Positions 56,324 to 64,000 of a DNA stretch of 64,000 bases are shown one piece after another. Under the pieces are notes generated by a model. The model made no database searches. It worked only from the letters and a program-made list of their open reading frames with translations, and had not been told where the DNA came from. The stretch is taken from the NCBI RefSeq assembly GCF_000729995.1, contig NZ_JNFG01000032.1:1-64000 (forward strand), in the 5' to 3' direction. Positions within the stretch are counted from its first letter, which is position 1. Each line of letters begins with the position of its first letter. This stretch comes from Caballeronia sordidicola (lineage in GTDB: Bacteria > Pseudomonadota > Gammaproteobacteria > Burkholderiales > Burkholderiaceae). A program made the translations under genes and the position numbers.

Positions 56324-56591
56324 AGTGCGCGAGTAGCTTGAAAGAAAATTGCCCGGACAACGCCGGCTGAGCTCGTCAGCATACCCGTTCCGCCCGGCCG
56401 TGCCGCTGCGCCGGGTCTGCGTTAGCCATTCGGCCGGGTAACTGGCCAGACAATTAGCGCACCGCTCAACTCAACGAAAACCGCGCCGAAACCCTCTCCC
56501 CGGCAGAAAAAACGCATGAAACGCATACAAAAACCGCCAACTTTACCTATCGTCCCACTCTGAAATGTATCGGCAACGACCGTAACAGTAA

Positions 56592-56625
56592 CGGTACAAT
56601 CGATCCGATACTCTGCGGTACAGTC
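56592..56625 (+). promoter_or_regulatory. Direct repeats CGGTACA[A/G]TC, possible MocR operator
   Basis: CGGTACAATC at 56592-56601 and CGGTACAGTC at 56616-56625, starts 24 bases apart, just before the MocR-type gene at 56646. Direct repeats next to the gene are typical of MocR/PdxR-type autoregulation. A partly overlapping inverted repeat ACCGT/ACGGT lies a few bases upstream. Apart from this, the gap 56324-56645 shows nothing. Confidence 0.45.
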
Positions 56626-56645
56626 ATCGAACGCATTCAATCCCG

Positions 56646-58100
56646 ATGGAACCTGACATGTCAGTCCCGCTCGACCAGATCCCCGCGCCGCACGGCGCGC
56701 CGCAACTGACGCTCGTAGACCAGTTGGTCCAGTGGGGCCGGCGCCGGATTGACGAGCGGGTGTTCCGTCCGGGCATGCGCATGCCGTCCATCCGCAAACT
56801 GGCAGTGGACAAGGGCGTGTCGCGCTTTACAGTGGTCGAGGCATACGAACGGCTGGTGGCGCACGGTTATCTCGACTCGCGGCGCGGTTCAGGGTTTTTC
56901 GTGCGCGACCGGACCAGTTCCAACGACTCCCATGTCCACCCAACACTAGCCACTGAGCGCGCACCTGTACCCAGCACCATCGACGTGGTCTGGCTGCTGC
57001 GCAATATGCTGCACACGTCGAGTCCGGCGAAAGGACCGGGCATAGGCTATCTGCCGGCGAGCTGGCTGAACGGCGAATTGCTGACCAGCGCGTTGCGCTC
57101 CATGAGCCGGCAAAGCGGCGCACAAATGCTCGGCTTCGGCACGCCGCAAGGGTTCCTGCCGCTGCGCCAGCAAATCCAGACTCGGCTGGAGGAGCTGGAG
57201 ATAGGCGCGTCGACGGAGCAAATCGTGATGGTGTCCGGCGTGACGCAAGCCATTGACCTGATCGCGCGGGTTTTCGTCAAACCGGGCGATACGGTGATCG
57301 TGGGAGACCCCGCGTGGTTCCAGATGTTCGGCCGCTTCGTGGCGCAGGGCGCGCGGCTTGTCGGCATGCCTTACACGCCGGATGGCCCCGATCTCGACGC
57401 GCTCGAAGCCATGGTCCAGACCTGGCGCCCGAAGATGCTCGTCATCAATTCCGTGCTGCAGAATCCCACCGGCACGTCGCTGACCGCGGCGCAGGCGTTT
57501 CGCATCTTGCAACTCGCGGAAACCTACGATTTCATCGTTGTGGAAGACGATATCTACGGCGATCTTTGCCCGACCAATTTTCCCGCGACACGGCTTGCAA
57601 GCCTTGACCAGCTGAAGCGAGTGATTTTCCTCAACAGCTATTCGAAGACGCTCGCGCCGAACTTGCGCGTGGGTTACGTCGCCGCGGCGCCTGAAGTGGC
57701 GAACGCTATCGCCGATCAGAAAATGCTGGTCGGCATGACGAGCCCCGAACTCAACGAGCGCGTGCTGTACAAAGTGCTGACTGAGGGCCACTACCGGCGT
57801 CATGTCGAACGACTGCGTGCAAAACTGGACGGAGTGCGGGAGAAAACCGTCCGCATGTTCGAAAAAGTCGGCTACAAACCATATCTGGTGCCATCGGCGG
57901 GCATGTTTTTATGGGCCGATACCGGCGTGGACTCCGAAGGGCTCGCCGCCGCAGGGCACGAAGCCGGTTTTTTGCTGACGCCCGGCAGCTTGTTTTCGCC
58001 ACATCAACTGCCCAGCACGTGGATGCGCTTCAACATCGCCAATTGCGGTGATCCGGGCCTGCCCGCCATGCTCTCCGCTTACTCGGATCGCGTCGGGTAG
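56646..58100 (+). CDS. MocR-family (GntR-aminotransferase) transcriptional regulator
   Basis: 484 residues. The N-terminal GntR winged helix has R-M-P-S-I-R-K-L-A and V-S-R-F-T-V-V-E-A-Y-E-R-L; the C-terminal fold-type-I aminotransferase domain keeps the N-P-T-G motif and the PLP lysine in S-Y-S-K-T-L-A-P-N-L-R-V-G. Such proteins sense PLP or amino compounds and regulate vitamin B6 or amine genes. It is divergent from the glyoxalase-like gene. An ATG four codons on is an alternative start. Confidence 0.93.
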   Translation: MEPDMSVPLDQIPAPHGAPQLTLVDQLVQWGRRRIDERVFRPGMRMPSIRKLAVDKGVSRFTVVEAYERLVAHGYLDSRRGSGFFVRDRTSSNDSHVHPTLATERAPVPSTIDVVWLLRNMLHTSSPAKGPGIGYLPASWLNGELLTSALRSMSRQSGAQMLGFGTPQGFLPLRQQIQTRLEELEIGASTEQIVMVSGVTQAIDLIARVFVKPGDTVIVGDPAWFQMFGRFVAQGARLVGMPYTPDGPDLDALEAMVQTWRPKMLVINSVLQNPTGTSLTAAQAFRILQLAETYDFIVVEDDIYGDLCPTNFPATRLASLDQLKRVIFLNSYSKTLAPNLRVGYVAAAPEVANAIADQKMLVGMTSPELNERVLYKVLTEGHYRRHVERLRAKLDGVREKTVRMFEKVGYKPYLVPSAGMFLWADTGVDSEGLAAAGHEAGFLLTPGSLFSPHQLPSTWMRFNIANCGDPGLPAMLSAYSDRVG

Positions 58101-58146
58101 CGCTATCGGAGCACGCTCGAGTGCAATCACAACCAGCGATGCACCC

Positions 58147-58174
58147 CTTGAAATTATCGCGGGCGACCTCATGT
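58147..58174 (+). promoter_or_regulatory. Sigma-32 heat-shock-type promoter of htpG
   Basis: CTTGAAA, 13 bases, CCTCATGT, against the sigma-32 consensus CTTGAAA-N(11-16)-CCCCATNT. It lies 87 bases before the htpG ATG and after the MocR stop. Confidence 0.75.
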
Positions 58175-58260
58175 TCCGCAGAATTCGCGCGATGCATTCC
58201 GGCTGCATCGTGACCGCTCTAAAAATCCGTCAACATTAGACACAACCAGAGGAACCGACC

Positions 58261-60168
58261 ATGGCACAAGAAACCATGAGCTTTCAGGCAGAAGTAAAAC
58301 AACTTCTGCATCTGATGATCCATTCGCTCTACAGCAACAAGGAAATTTTCCTGCGTGAGCTGATTTCGAATGCATCGGACGCGGCGGACAAGCTGCGTTT
58401 TGAAGCTATCGAAAATAGTGCGCTGTACGAGAACGATCCAGATCTGCGCATCCGCATCTCGTACGACAAAGCGGCGCGCACCGTGACTATCGACGACAAC
58501 GGCATTGGCATGAGCCGCGACGAAGCGATCTCGCATCTCGGCACGATCGCGCGCTCGGGCACGAAGGAATTCTTCTCGAAACTCTCCGGCGATCAGCAGA
58601 AAGACGCAGCGTTGATCGGCCAGTTCGGCGTGGGCTTTTACTCGGGTTTCATCGTCGCCGACAAGATCACGGTTGAAACGCGCCGTGCCGGTTTGCCGGC
58701 AAGCGAAGGCGTGCGCTGGGAAAGCGCGGGCGAAGGCGATTTCGTTGTCGAACAGATCGAGCGCGCGCAACGCGGTTCGAGCATCACGCTGCATCTGCGT
58801 CCGGAAGAAGACGAATTCCTCTCCACGCACAAGCTGAAGTCGATCATCCAGAAGTATTCGGATCACGTCGCATTGCCCATCCTGATGAAGAAGGAAGAGT
58901 GGGACGCGGAGAAGTCCGAGATGGTCACGAAGGATGAAGACGAGACGGTGAACCAGGCCAGCGCGCTCTGGACGCGTCCGAAAAGCGATATCACCGACGA
59001 GCAATACAAGCAGTTCTATCAGCATCTTTCCCACGATCACGACGATCCGCTCACGTGGACCCACAACCGCGTGGAAGGGCGTAGCGAATACACGCAGTTG
59101 CTGTATGTGCCGAAACACGCGCCGTTCGATATGTGGAACCGCGATCATAAAGGCGGGTTGAAGCTGTATGTGAAGCGCGTGTTCATCATGGACGACGCTG
59201 AACAACTCGTGCCGGCGTATTTGCGTTTCGTGAAGGGCGTGGTCGATTCGGCTGATTTGCCGCTGAATGTATCGCGTGAAATCCTGCAGGAAAGCCGCGA
59301 TGTGAAGGCCATCCGCGAAGGCGTGACGAAGCGCGTTTTGTCGATGCTGGAAGAAGTGGCATCGTCGTCGGCTGAGGCGACGGACGAAGCCGAGAAAGCC
59401 AAGTACACCACTTTCTGGAAAGAGTTCGGCCAGGTGTTCAAGGAAGGCATCGGCGAGGATTACGGCAATCGCGAACGGATTGCGAAGCTTGTGCGTTTTG
59501 CATCGACGCAATCGGATTCGTCGTCGGAGCAGACCGTGGCGCTTGCCGACTACGTGTCGCGCATGAAGCCCGAGCAAACGAAGATCTACTACGTGACCGC
59601 CGATACATGGCAGGCCGCGAAGAACAGCCCGCACCTCGAAGTGTTCCGCAAGAAGGGCGTGGAAGTGCTGTTGCTGACGGATCGTGTCGATGAATGGATG
59701 CTCTCGTTCCTCAACGAGTTCGACGGCAAGCCGCTGCAAAGCGTGGCGCGTGGCGACCTGGATCTCGGTGCGTTGAATGACGAAGAGAAACAGGCGCAAG
59801 AGAAGGTCGGCGAAGAGTTGAAGCCGCTGGTGGAAAGCATGAAGGCTGCGCTGGAAGGGAAGGCCAAGGATGTGCGCCTGACGTTCCGCCTGACGGATTC
59901 GCCTTCTTGTCTGGTTGCCGATGACGGCGACATGAGCGGTTACTTGCAGCGCATGCTGAAGCAAGCAGGTCAGGCAGCGCCGCAGATGCAGCCGATTCTG
60001 GAAGTGAATCCGGAGCATCCGCTGGTCAAGCAGCTTCACGCCGATGACGCGAATTTCGGCGACTGGTGTCACCTGCTCTTCGATCAGGCGATGCTGGCCG
60101 AAGGTGGATCGCTGGAAGATCCGGCAAGTTTTGTGAAGCGGACGAACGCGTTGTTGCTGGCGCGCTGA
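58261..60168 (+). CDS. htpG: Hsp90 chaperone HtpG
   Basis: 635 residues. N-terminal GHKL ATPase with [15 protein letters not shown] and G-Q-F-G-V-G-F-Y; middle domain with E-F-F and [16 protein letters not shown]-terminal dimerisation domain. Dimeric ATP-dependent chaperone of the cytoplasm. Ribosome site GAGGAAC. Single gene with a heat-shock-type promoter and a strong terminator. Confidence 0.97.
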   Translation: MAQETMSFQAEVKQLLHLMIHSLYSNKEIFLRELISNASDAADKLRFEAIENSALYENDPDLRIRISYDKAARTVTIDDNGIGMSRDEAISHLGTIARSGTKEFFSKLSGDQQKDAALIGQFGVGFYSGFIVADKITVETRRAGLPASEGVRWESAGEGDFVVEQIERAQRGSSITLHLRPEEDEFLSTHKLKSIIQKYSDHVALPILMKKEEWDAEKSEMVTKDEDETVNQASALWTRPKSDITDEQYKQFYQHLSHDHDDPLTWTHNRVEGRSEYTQLLYVPKHAPFDMWNRDHKGGLKLYVKRVFIMDDAEQLVPAYLRFVKGVVDSADLPLNVSREILQESRDVKAIREGVTKRVLSMLEEVASSSAEATDEAEKAKYTTFWKEFGQVFKEGIGEDYGNRERIAKLVRFASTQSDSSSEQTVALADYVSRMKPEQTKIYYVTADTWQAAKNSPHLEVFRKKGVEVLLLTDRVDEWMLSFLNEFDGKPLQSVARGDLDLGALNDEEKQAQEKVGEELKPLVESMKAALEGKAKDVRLTFRLTDSPSCLVADDGDMSGYLQRMLKQAGQAAPQMQPILEVNPEHPLVKQLHADDANFGDWCHLLFDQAMLAEGGSLEDPASFVKRTNALLLAR

Positions 60169-60192
60169 TTTCACAGCGGTATAAGAATGTCC

Positions 60193-60218
60193 AAGCGCCC
60201 TTCGGGGCGCTTTTTTTT
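60193..60218 (+). terminator. Terminator after htpG
   Basis: Eight-base stem AAGCGCCC / GGGCGCTT on a TTCG tetraloop with a long T run. Confidence 0.92.
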
Positions 60219-60538
60219 GTACGTGACGCGTCCGTGCCGCGTGTGCCTGAAGTGCAAACGTAAATCAAAGGCTTGACCCAAAAGTCAGCCCTACGGCGCC
60301 GGATCTGATCCGTGCGAGCACGCTTGATGCCACGCCCAGCCTGAGGATCGAAAAAAGTTGAAACGCCATTTCGTCATTTCGGATTAGTCGCGTATTTCAT
60401 TACGTTGAACGTCGACACAATGCGGATGTTTCGGACATTGCCTATTCAGGCAATGTCCTGAAGCAAACTGCTCGTGGAGCAGCGGATTCCTAATCAAAAT
60501 ATCGCATCCACGGACTAATCCGAAAAGGTCTTAAAAAT
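60219..60538. other. Intergenic region, no gene recognised
   Basis: 320 bases before the Ig-like repeat protein. It contains a short inverted motif GGACATTGCCTATTCAGGCAATGTCC (60433-60458; 10-base arms around TATTCA) of unknown meaning, possibly an operator. Confidence 0.45.
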
Positions 60539-62317
60539 ATGTCTACAAACGTTCTGGCTTCAAACGCACCCGCAACGCCCAACATGCTCGGCCTGATCGA
60601 TCACACGTTCAGCAACTATGTGGATTTCGGCTATGGAGCGACTTTGCACGATAGCTCGCCCGGAATCGTCTTCACGACCGTCATTGGCAACACGTATAGT
60701 CTCTACGACAACGGCACGCTGATTGGCACGATGGTTGCCACGAACTCCAATAGTACGAACTGGACCGTTCCTTCGACTCTGCAAATCGGTGCGCATGTGC
60801 TTACGGTGACGGCGACTGATGCGGCGGGCAACACAAGCGCACCATCGGGTATCGACTTCACGCTTGCTGCTCCGTTGCCTGCAACGCCGGTCATTGTTGG
60901 CATGATCGATCATTCGCTCAACGTGGTCGAACTCACTTCTACTTTGCACGACAGCACGCCCGAGATTTGCTTCTGGTCCGTCCCTGGCAACACGTATAGT
61001 TTCTACGACAACGGCGCATTGATCGGCACAATGGTTGCCACGAAAACGTCTACGAACTGGACCGTGCCTGCTTTGAAAAACGGTGCGCATGCGCTTACGG
61101 TCACGGCGACGGATGCGGCGGGCCACACCAGCGCGCCAGCGGAAATGGCCTTCACGGTCGCTGTGCCGTTGCCCGCCACGCCCGAAACACTCGGCCTGAT
61201 CGATCACTCGTTCAGCAACTACGTGGATTTCGGTTATGGCGCGACTTTGCACGACAGCACGCCAGCGTTTGCCTTCAGGGCGGTTCCCGGCACCACGTAT
61301 AGCCTGTACGACAACGGCGCGCTGATCGGCACGATGGTTGCCACGAAAGCGGTTACGGCCTGGACTGTGCCTGTGGCCCTGAAAAATGGTGCGCACGTGC
61401 TTACGGTGACGGCGGCGGATGCGGCGGGCAACACCAGCGCAGCAGCGAGCATTGACTTCAAAGTCGCTGTTTCGTTGCCTGCTGCGCCCAATACACTCGG
61501 CCTGATCGATCATTCGATCAGCAACTATGCGGATTTCGGTTATGGGGCGACTTTGCACGACAGCACACCCGCGTTCGTCTTCTCGTCCGTTGCTGGTAAC
61601 ACGTATAGCTTGTACGACAACGGCGCGCTGATTGGCACGATGGTCGCCACGAAAGCGGTTACGGCCTGGACCGTGCCCGAGGCTCTGCAAAATGGAGCGC
61701 ATGTGCTTACAGTGATGGCGTCAGATGCGGCGGGCAACACTAGCGCAGCGGCGGGTATTGACTTCACGGTCGCTGTTTCGAGCCAGTCGGCTAGCGACGC
61801 CAGTACGCATTTCGCTGTCGGATTGAATGATGCGTTCGTTGCTACCGGCGACCATCAGACTGCCGACTTGAGCTTCGATCCTGCTGCGTACTTCAAACAG
61901 TCGACGGCGCATATTGCGGGCGGCGACACCGGTGTACATACGCTGCACCTCACGGGCAGTCATGAGGTCCTGGATCTGACCTCTTTGACCGGCAAGACGG
62001 CCACCGCCAAGATTTCGGGTGTGGAAGTTATTGATCTCGGCGGACACTCCAATTCGCTGAACCTGTCGCTCCTCGATGTGCTGAATCTCGGTCAAACCAA
62101 CTTGTTCCAGAACGACGGTAACAAGCAAATGGTCGTAAATGGTTCCAACGGCGATACGGTCGACTTGTTACATGCGAAGGTTGCGGGCATTGCCGATACC
62201 GATTGGCAAACGCATGGCACCGCTGCCGTGGGCGGCGTGACGTACAACGTGTACGAACATGCTGGCGCGCATACCGAATTGCTGATTCAGCAAAGCGTGC
62301 AGGTTGTTGTGCATTAA
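60539..62317 (+). CDS. Four-repeat bacterial Ig-like surface protein, no signal peptide
   Basis: 592 residues. Four Ig-like repeats of about 100 residues each, starting with I-D-H at residues 20, 123, 221 and 323 (spacings 103, 98 and 102), carry the Big-domain pattern T-Y-S-[LF]-Y-D-N-G, W-T-V-P and L-T-V-x-A-x-D-A-A-G-[NH]-T-S. A beta-rich C-terminal domain (from residue ~425) follows, with repeated L-H-L-T-G-S-H and L-D-L-x-x-L. No N-terminal signal, so any export would need a C-terminal type I route. Probably an adhesin or biofilm matrix protein. Confidence 0.72.
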   Translation: MSTNVLASNAPATPNMLGLIDHTFSNYVDFGYGATLHDSSPGIVFTTVIGNTYSLYDNGTLIGTMVATNSNSTNWTVPSTLQIGAHVLTVTATDAAGNTSAPSGIDFTLAAPLPATPVIVGMIDHSLNVVELTSTLHDSTPEICFWSVPGNTYSFYDNGALIGTMVATKTSTNWTVPALKNGAHALTVTATDAAGHTSAPAEMAFTVAVPLPATPETLGLIDHSFSNYVDFGYGATLHDSTPAFAFRAVPGTTYSLYDNGALIGTMVATKAVTAWTVPVALKNGAHVLTVTAADAAGNTSAAASIDFKVAVSLPAAPNTLGLIDHSISNYADFGYGATLHDSTPAFVFSSVAGNTYSLYDNGALIGTMVATKAVTAWTVPEALQNGAHVLTVMASDAAGNTSAAAGIDFTVAVSSQSASDASTHFAVGLNDAFVATGDHQTADLSFDPAAYFKQSTAHIAGGDTGVHTLHLTGSHEVLDLTSLTGKTATAKISGVEVIDLGGHSNSLNLSLLDVLNLGQTNLFQNDGNKQMVVNGSNGDTVDLLHAKVAGIADTDWQTHGTAAVGGVTYNVYEHAGAHTELLIQQSVQVVVH

Positions 62318-62367
62318 GACTATTCGACCGTCGCTTGTTGACTAGGCTTGCGCCGAGTCGAATGGAA

Positions 62368-62407
62368 TAAAAAGCCGTTCCGGGAATGATCCCGGAACGG
62401 CTTTTTT
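62368..62407. terminator. Bidirectional terminator
   Basis: Fourteen-base stem AAGCCGTTCCGGGA / TCCCGGAACGGCTT, loop ATGA, with A/T runs on both sides; it serves the converging genes ending at 62317 and 62406. Confidence 0.88.
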
Positions 62408-62663
62408 ACTTCGCTTTTCGTTCCTTGTTCGACTGCGCTACCACCGAGGCCGCGAGCGTCTTGGTTTCTTTCGAATATTTGTTGCTTTCCAGTACTTGAG
62501 CGGCCTTGTGTTCCATTTGCGCGCCCGTCTGATTCAGCGTGTGACTTTGCGATAACGCCGACGCAGCGAGGCTCTTGGCAATCGCCGACGCCTTCGGATC
62601 ATGCAACGTATGCGACGCCAGCGTGGCGACGACCTTCGACGTTTGTTTCGTATTGACCGACAT
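62406..62663 (-). CDS. Small Ala/Lys/Ser-rich hypothetical protein
   Basis: 85 residues, soluble, rich in Ala, Lys, Ser and Thr, all helical in character (VVATLASHTLHDPKASAIAKSLAASALSQS). No family recognised; it recalls small stress or DNA-associated proteins of Burkholderiaceae. Ribosome site GAGGAAAC. A weak sigma-54-type promoter lies 31 bases upstream. Confidence 0.68.
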   Translation of the reverse strand: MSVNTKQTSKVVATLASHTLHDPKASAIAKSLAASALSQSHTLNQTGAQMEHKAAQVLESNKYSKETKTLAASVVAQSNKERKAK

Positions 62664-62693
62664 GCGTTTCCTCTCATGCTTTATAGATGGCCC

Positions 62694-62708
62694 GCAACAA
62701 AATTGCCG
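62694..62708 (-). promoter_or_regulatory. Possible sigma-54 promoter (CGGCAA-N5-TTGC)
   Basis: On the minus strand CGGCAA-TTTTG-TTGC, GG-N10-GC kept, one extra mismatch in the -24. It lies 31 bases before the small gene at 62663. Confidence 0.4.
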
Positions 62709-62798
62709 CGAGCACCGATCATTTTTCGACCGGTTCACCAGTCTCCCGTGAGCGGCCGCCGACATCTATACGAATCCTCCTATATACGTGTCTGGTTT

Positions 62799-62804
62799 TA
62801 TAAT
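62799..62804 (+). promoter_or_regulatory. -10 hexamer TATAAT seven bases before ubiC
   Basis: A perfect sigma-70 -10 lies so close to the ubiC ATG that transcription would start at or next to it, giving a leaderless or near-leaderless mRNA. A GTG upstream at 62788 is an alternative start. Confidence 0.5.
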
Positions 62805-62811
62805 CTCGCGC

Positions 62812-63375
62812 ATGCCGAAAAACCTCTCCACGACACAATGGCGCGACCGTCCGCTTCCCACTTTCACCGCCGATCAGAAGGACTGGCTCACGCGCGGCGG
62901 TTCGCTGACCGCTCATTTGCGTGAACTGGGCGATGTCACCGTCGATGTCACCCGCGAGACGGTCGGGCAGCCGTGGCGGGATGAAGCCGCCGCGCTGGAC
63001 ATCACGCCGCGCACGCCGGTATGGATCCGCGAAGTCGTGTTGCATGTGAACCGCGTGCCGTTCGTCGCGGCGCACAGCGTGGTGCCGCTCTATGCCAGTT
63101 CGGGCGTGTGGCAAGCCATGCGTCGATTAAGGACGCGCCCGCTTGCAGAATTGCTTTATAGCGATAGCAGCGTGTGGCGCTCGCCGCTCACGAGCAGAAG
63201 GATCGATGCACGCGATCCGCTCTATAAGCTCGCCGCGAGACAAACGCCTCGCGAAAGACCGCACGCGTTCGTTGCCCGCCGTTCGGTATTCTTGCGACTC
63301 GACGCGCCGTTGATGGTCACCGAATGCTTCTTGCCGGCGCTTTGGTCTTTCCTCGAGCATTGTGAAAAATGCTGA
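62812..63375 (+). CDS. ubiC: Chorismate pyruvate-lyase
   Basis: 187 residues. UbiC removes pyruvate from chorismate to give 4-hydroxybenzoate, the first step of ubiquinone synthesis. Family traits are the front [22 protein letters not shown] (active-site Arg and Glu region), and R-R-S-V-F-L near a C-terminal L-M-V-T-E-C-F-L-P with its Glu. Slightly longer than E. coli UbiC. It overlaps the next gene by seven bases. Confidence 0.9.
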   Translation: MPKNLSTTQWRDRPLPTFTADQKDWLTRGGSLTAHLRELGDVTVDVTRETVGQPWRDEAAALDITPRTPVWIREVVLHVNRVPFVAAHSVVPLYASSGVWQAMRRLRTRPLAELLYSDSSVWRSPLTSRRIDARDPLYKLAARQTPRERPHAFVARRSVFLRLDAPLMVTECFLPALWSFLEHCEKC

Positions 63376-63842
63376 AAGGCTTTCCCCCCATCGCCGATGA
63401 CAACACGCACACGCTGATACTCGGCAGTTTCCCGGGTGTCGCGTCGCTCGATGCCGCGCAGTATTACGCGCATCCGCGCAACCAGTTCTGGCGGCTGGTG
63501 GGTACGGTGATCGACGAGCCTTTAAGCGAGCTTCCCTACGATGAACGCGTGCTGAAGTTACTCACACACGGCATCGGCCTATGGGACGTACTCGCAGCCT
63601 GCGAGCGCGAAGGCAGCCTGGACACCGCGATCCGCCACGCCAATCCCAACGATTTCGCCTCATTCCGCCTGCATGCGCCGCGACTGAAAAAGCTCTGCTT
63701 CAACGGCAAAACTTCAGGGCGTTTCGAGCCCGTGATCCGCGCGGCAGGCTATGAAACCCTGGTCCTGCCGTCGTCGAGTCCGGCGAATGCTATCCTCTCG
63801 TTCGATCAAAAATTGCGCATCTGGCGCGACATCCTTAAATGA
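63369..63842 (+). CDS. DNA-deoxyinosine glycosylase (family 6 UDG-like)
   Basis: 157 residues. The pattern L-I-L-G-S-F-P-G near the N-terminus, [10 protein letters not shown] and the C-terminal L-P-S-S-S-P-A-N-A match the HDG/family 6 uracil-DNA glycosylase superfamily, which removes deoxyinosine. Active-site Asn lies in R-N-Q-F-W. Its ATG is inside the end of ubiC and its own stop overlaps the next ATG, so the three genes form a coupled operon. Confidence 0.88.
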   Translation: MLKGFPPIADDNTHTLILGSFPGVASLDAAQYYAHPRNQFWRLVGTVIDEPLSELPYDERVLKLLTHGIGLWDVLAACEREGSLDTAIRHANPNDFASFRLHAPRLKKLCFNGKTSGRFEPVIRAAGYETLVLPSSSPANAILSFDQKLRIWRDILK

Positions 63843-64000
63843 CCCAATTAATCAAACGTGCGTCGGCGGAAGCTCGCGCGTTCGGCAGCAAGCGCCAAGA
63901 CAAACTCGACAAGCAAGAGAAAAAGCACGGCAAGCGCTCGAAGCGCGAGCGCGACGAGGATCTCGATGACGCGCCACGCATCGATGTCCCCCGCAAACCG
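63839..64000 (+). CDS. Partial CDS running off the window, basic N-terminus
   Basis: 54 codons visible, cut by the right edge. The ATG overlaps the preceding stop (ATGA), which supports translation. The N-terminus is very rich in Lys, Arg and Glu. In related genomes a spermidine-synthase-like protein with such a leader follows, but nothing diagnostic is inside the window, so I leave the function open. Confidence 0.6.
   Translation, partial: MTQLIKRASAEARAFGSKRQDKLDKQEKKHGKRSKRERDEDLDDAPRIDVPRKP

Noticed and set aside
56422-56640. 72-codon minus-strand frame divergent from the MocR gene
   Set aside because: It covers the operator-like repeats and gives an implausible Phe/Cys-rich peptide without a ribosome site.

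Overview
The window looks like one end of a contig from a high-GC betaproteobacterium of the Burkholderiaceae, most likely Paraburkholderia, Caballeronia or Burkholderia. This rests on the style of the core genes (parE-parC, htpG, ubiC, uup), the many two-component and MocR-type regulators, and the small exported or proline-rich proteins usual in that family. The first ~100 bases (long T run, odd G/C tract) look like assembly noise in front of a truncated autotransporter barrel.

Region 1 (2.5-17.8 kb) is a coherent stress island. It holds rpoN (sigma-54), two sigma-54 enhancer-binding activators with nearly identical recognition helices (one without a receiver, one NtrC-like), trehalose-6-phosphate synthase (otsA), and stress-type small genes: DUF883/ElaB-like, BON/OsmY-like, DUF2383, DUF4142, DUF1488, PfpI/DJ-1 and a glycine-zipper protein. 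Good -24/-12 sequences (GGCA[C/T]-N5-TTGC) stand in the correct orientation before at least five of these transcription units, with weaker ones before four more. In enterics many comparable genes belong to the sigma-S general stress response; here the set appears to be wired to sigma-54.

Region 2 (17.8-26.5 kb) carries an MFS exporter, a PEBP-family protein, a PAS-like/GGDEF cyclase, a TetR regulator and then a cluster of tiny genes. Three are paralogues of 57-63 residues. Each is preceded at identical spacing by a FliA/sigma-28-type promoter (TAAAG, 11-base spacer after the 8-base -35, CCGTTA) whose -10 ends only 7 bases before the ATG, so their mRNAs would be nearly leaderless. A fourth, unrelated small gene nearby has the same promoter layout. 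This is the most novel signal in the window. A tRNA-Arg(CCU) closes the region.

Region 3 (26.5-36 kb) is accessory: a long SRAP-domain protein, a decayed IS30-type transposase, a predicted 2OG-Fe(II) oxygenase, a divergent receiver and RsbRD-type kinase pair, a PAS-PAS hybrid kinase and a membrane GGDEF cyclase. Region 4 (36-46 kb) is mostly housekeeping: DUF4239, a methyltransferase, rubredoxin, DUF4399, uup, parE, parC and a small membrane protein. Region 5 (46.5-64 kb) has a large autotransporter with five exact-length 51-residue repeats, a GGDEF-EAL protein, RidA, two fold-type-I PLP proteins (one a MocR regulator), a glyoxalase-like protein, htpG with a sigma-32-like promoter, a protein of four Ig-like repeats, and the ubiC / DNA glycosylase operon running off the right edge.

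All functional calls come from reading motifs and family resemblance; no search was run.
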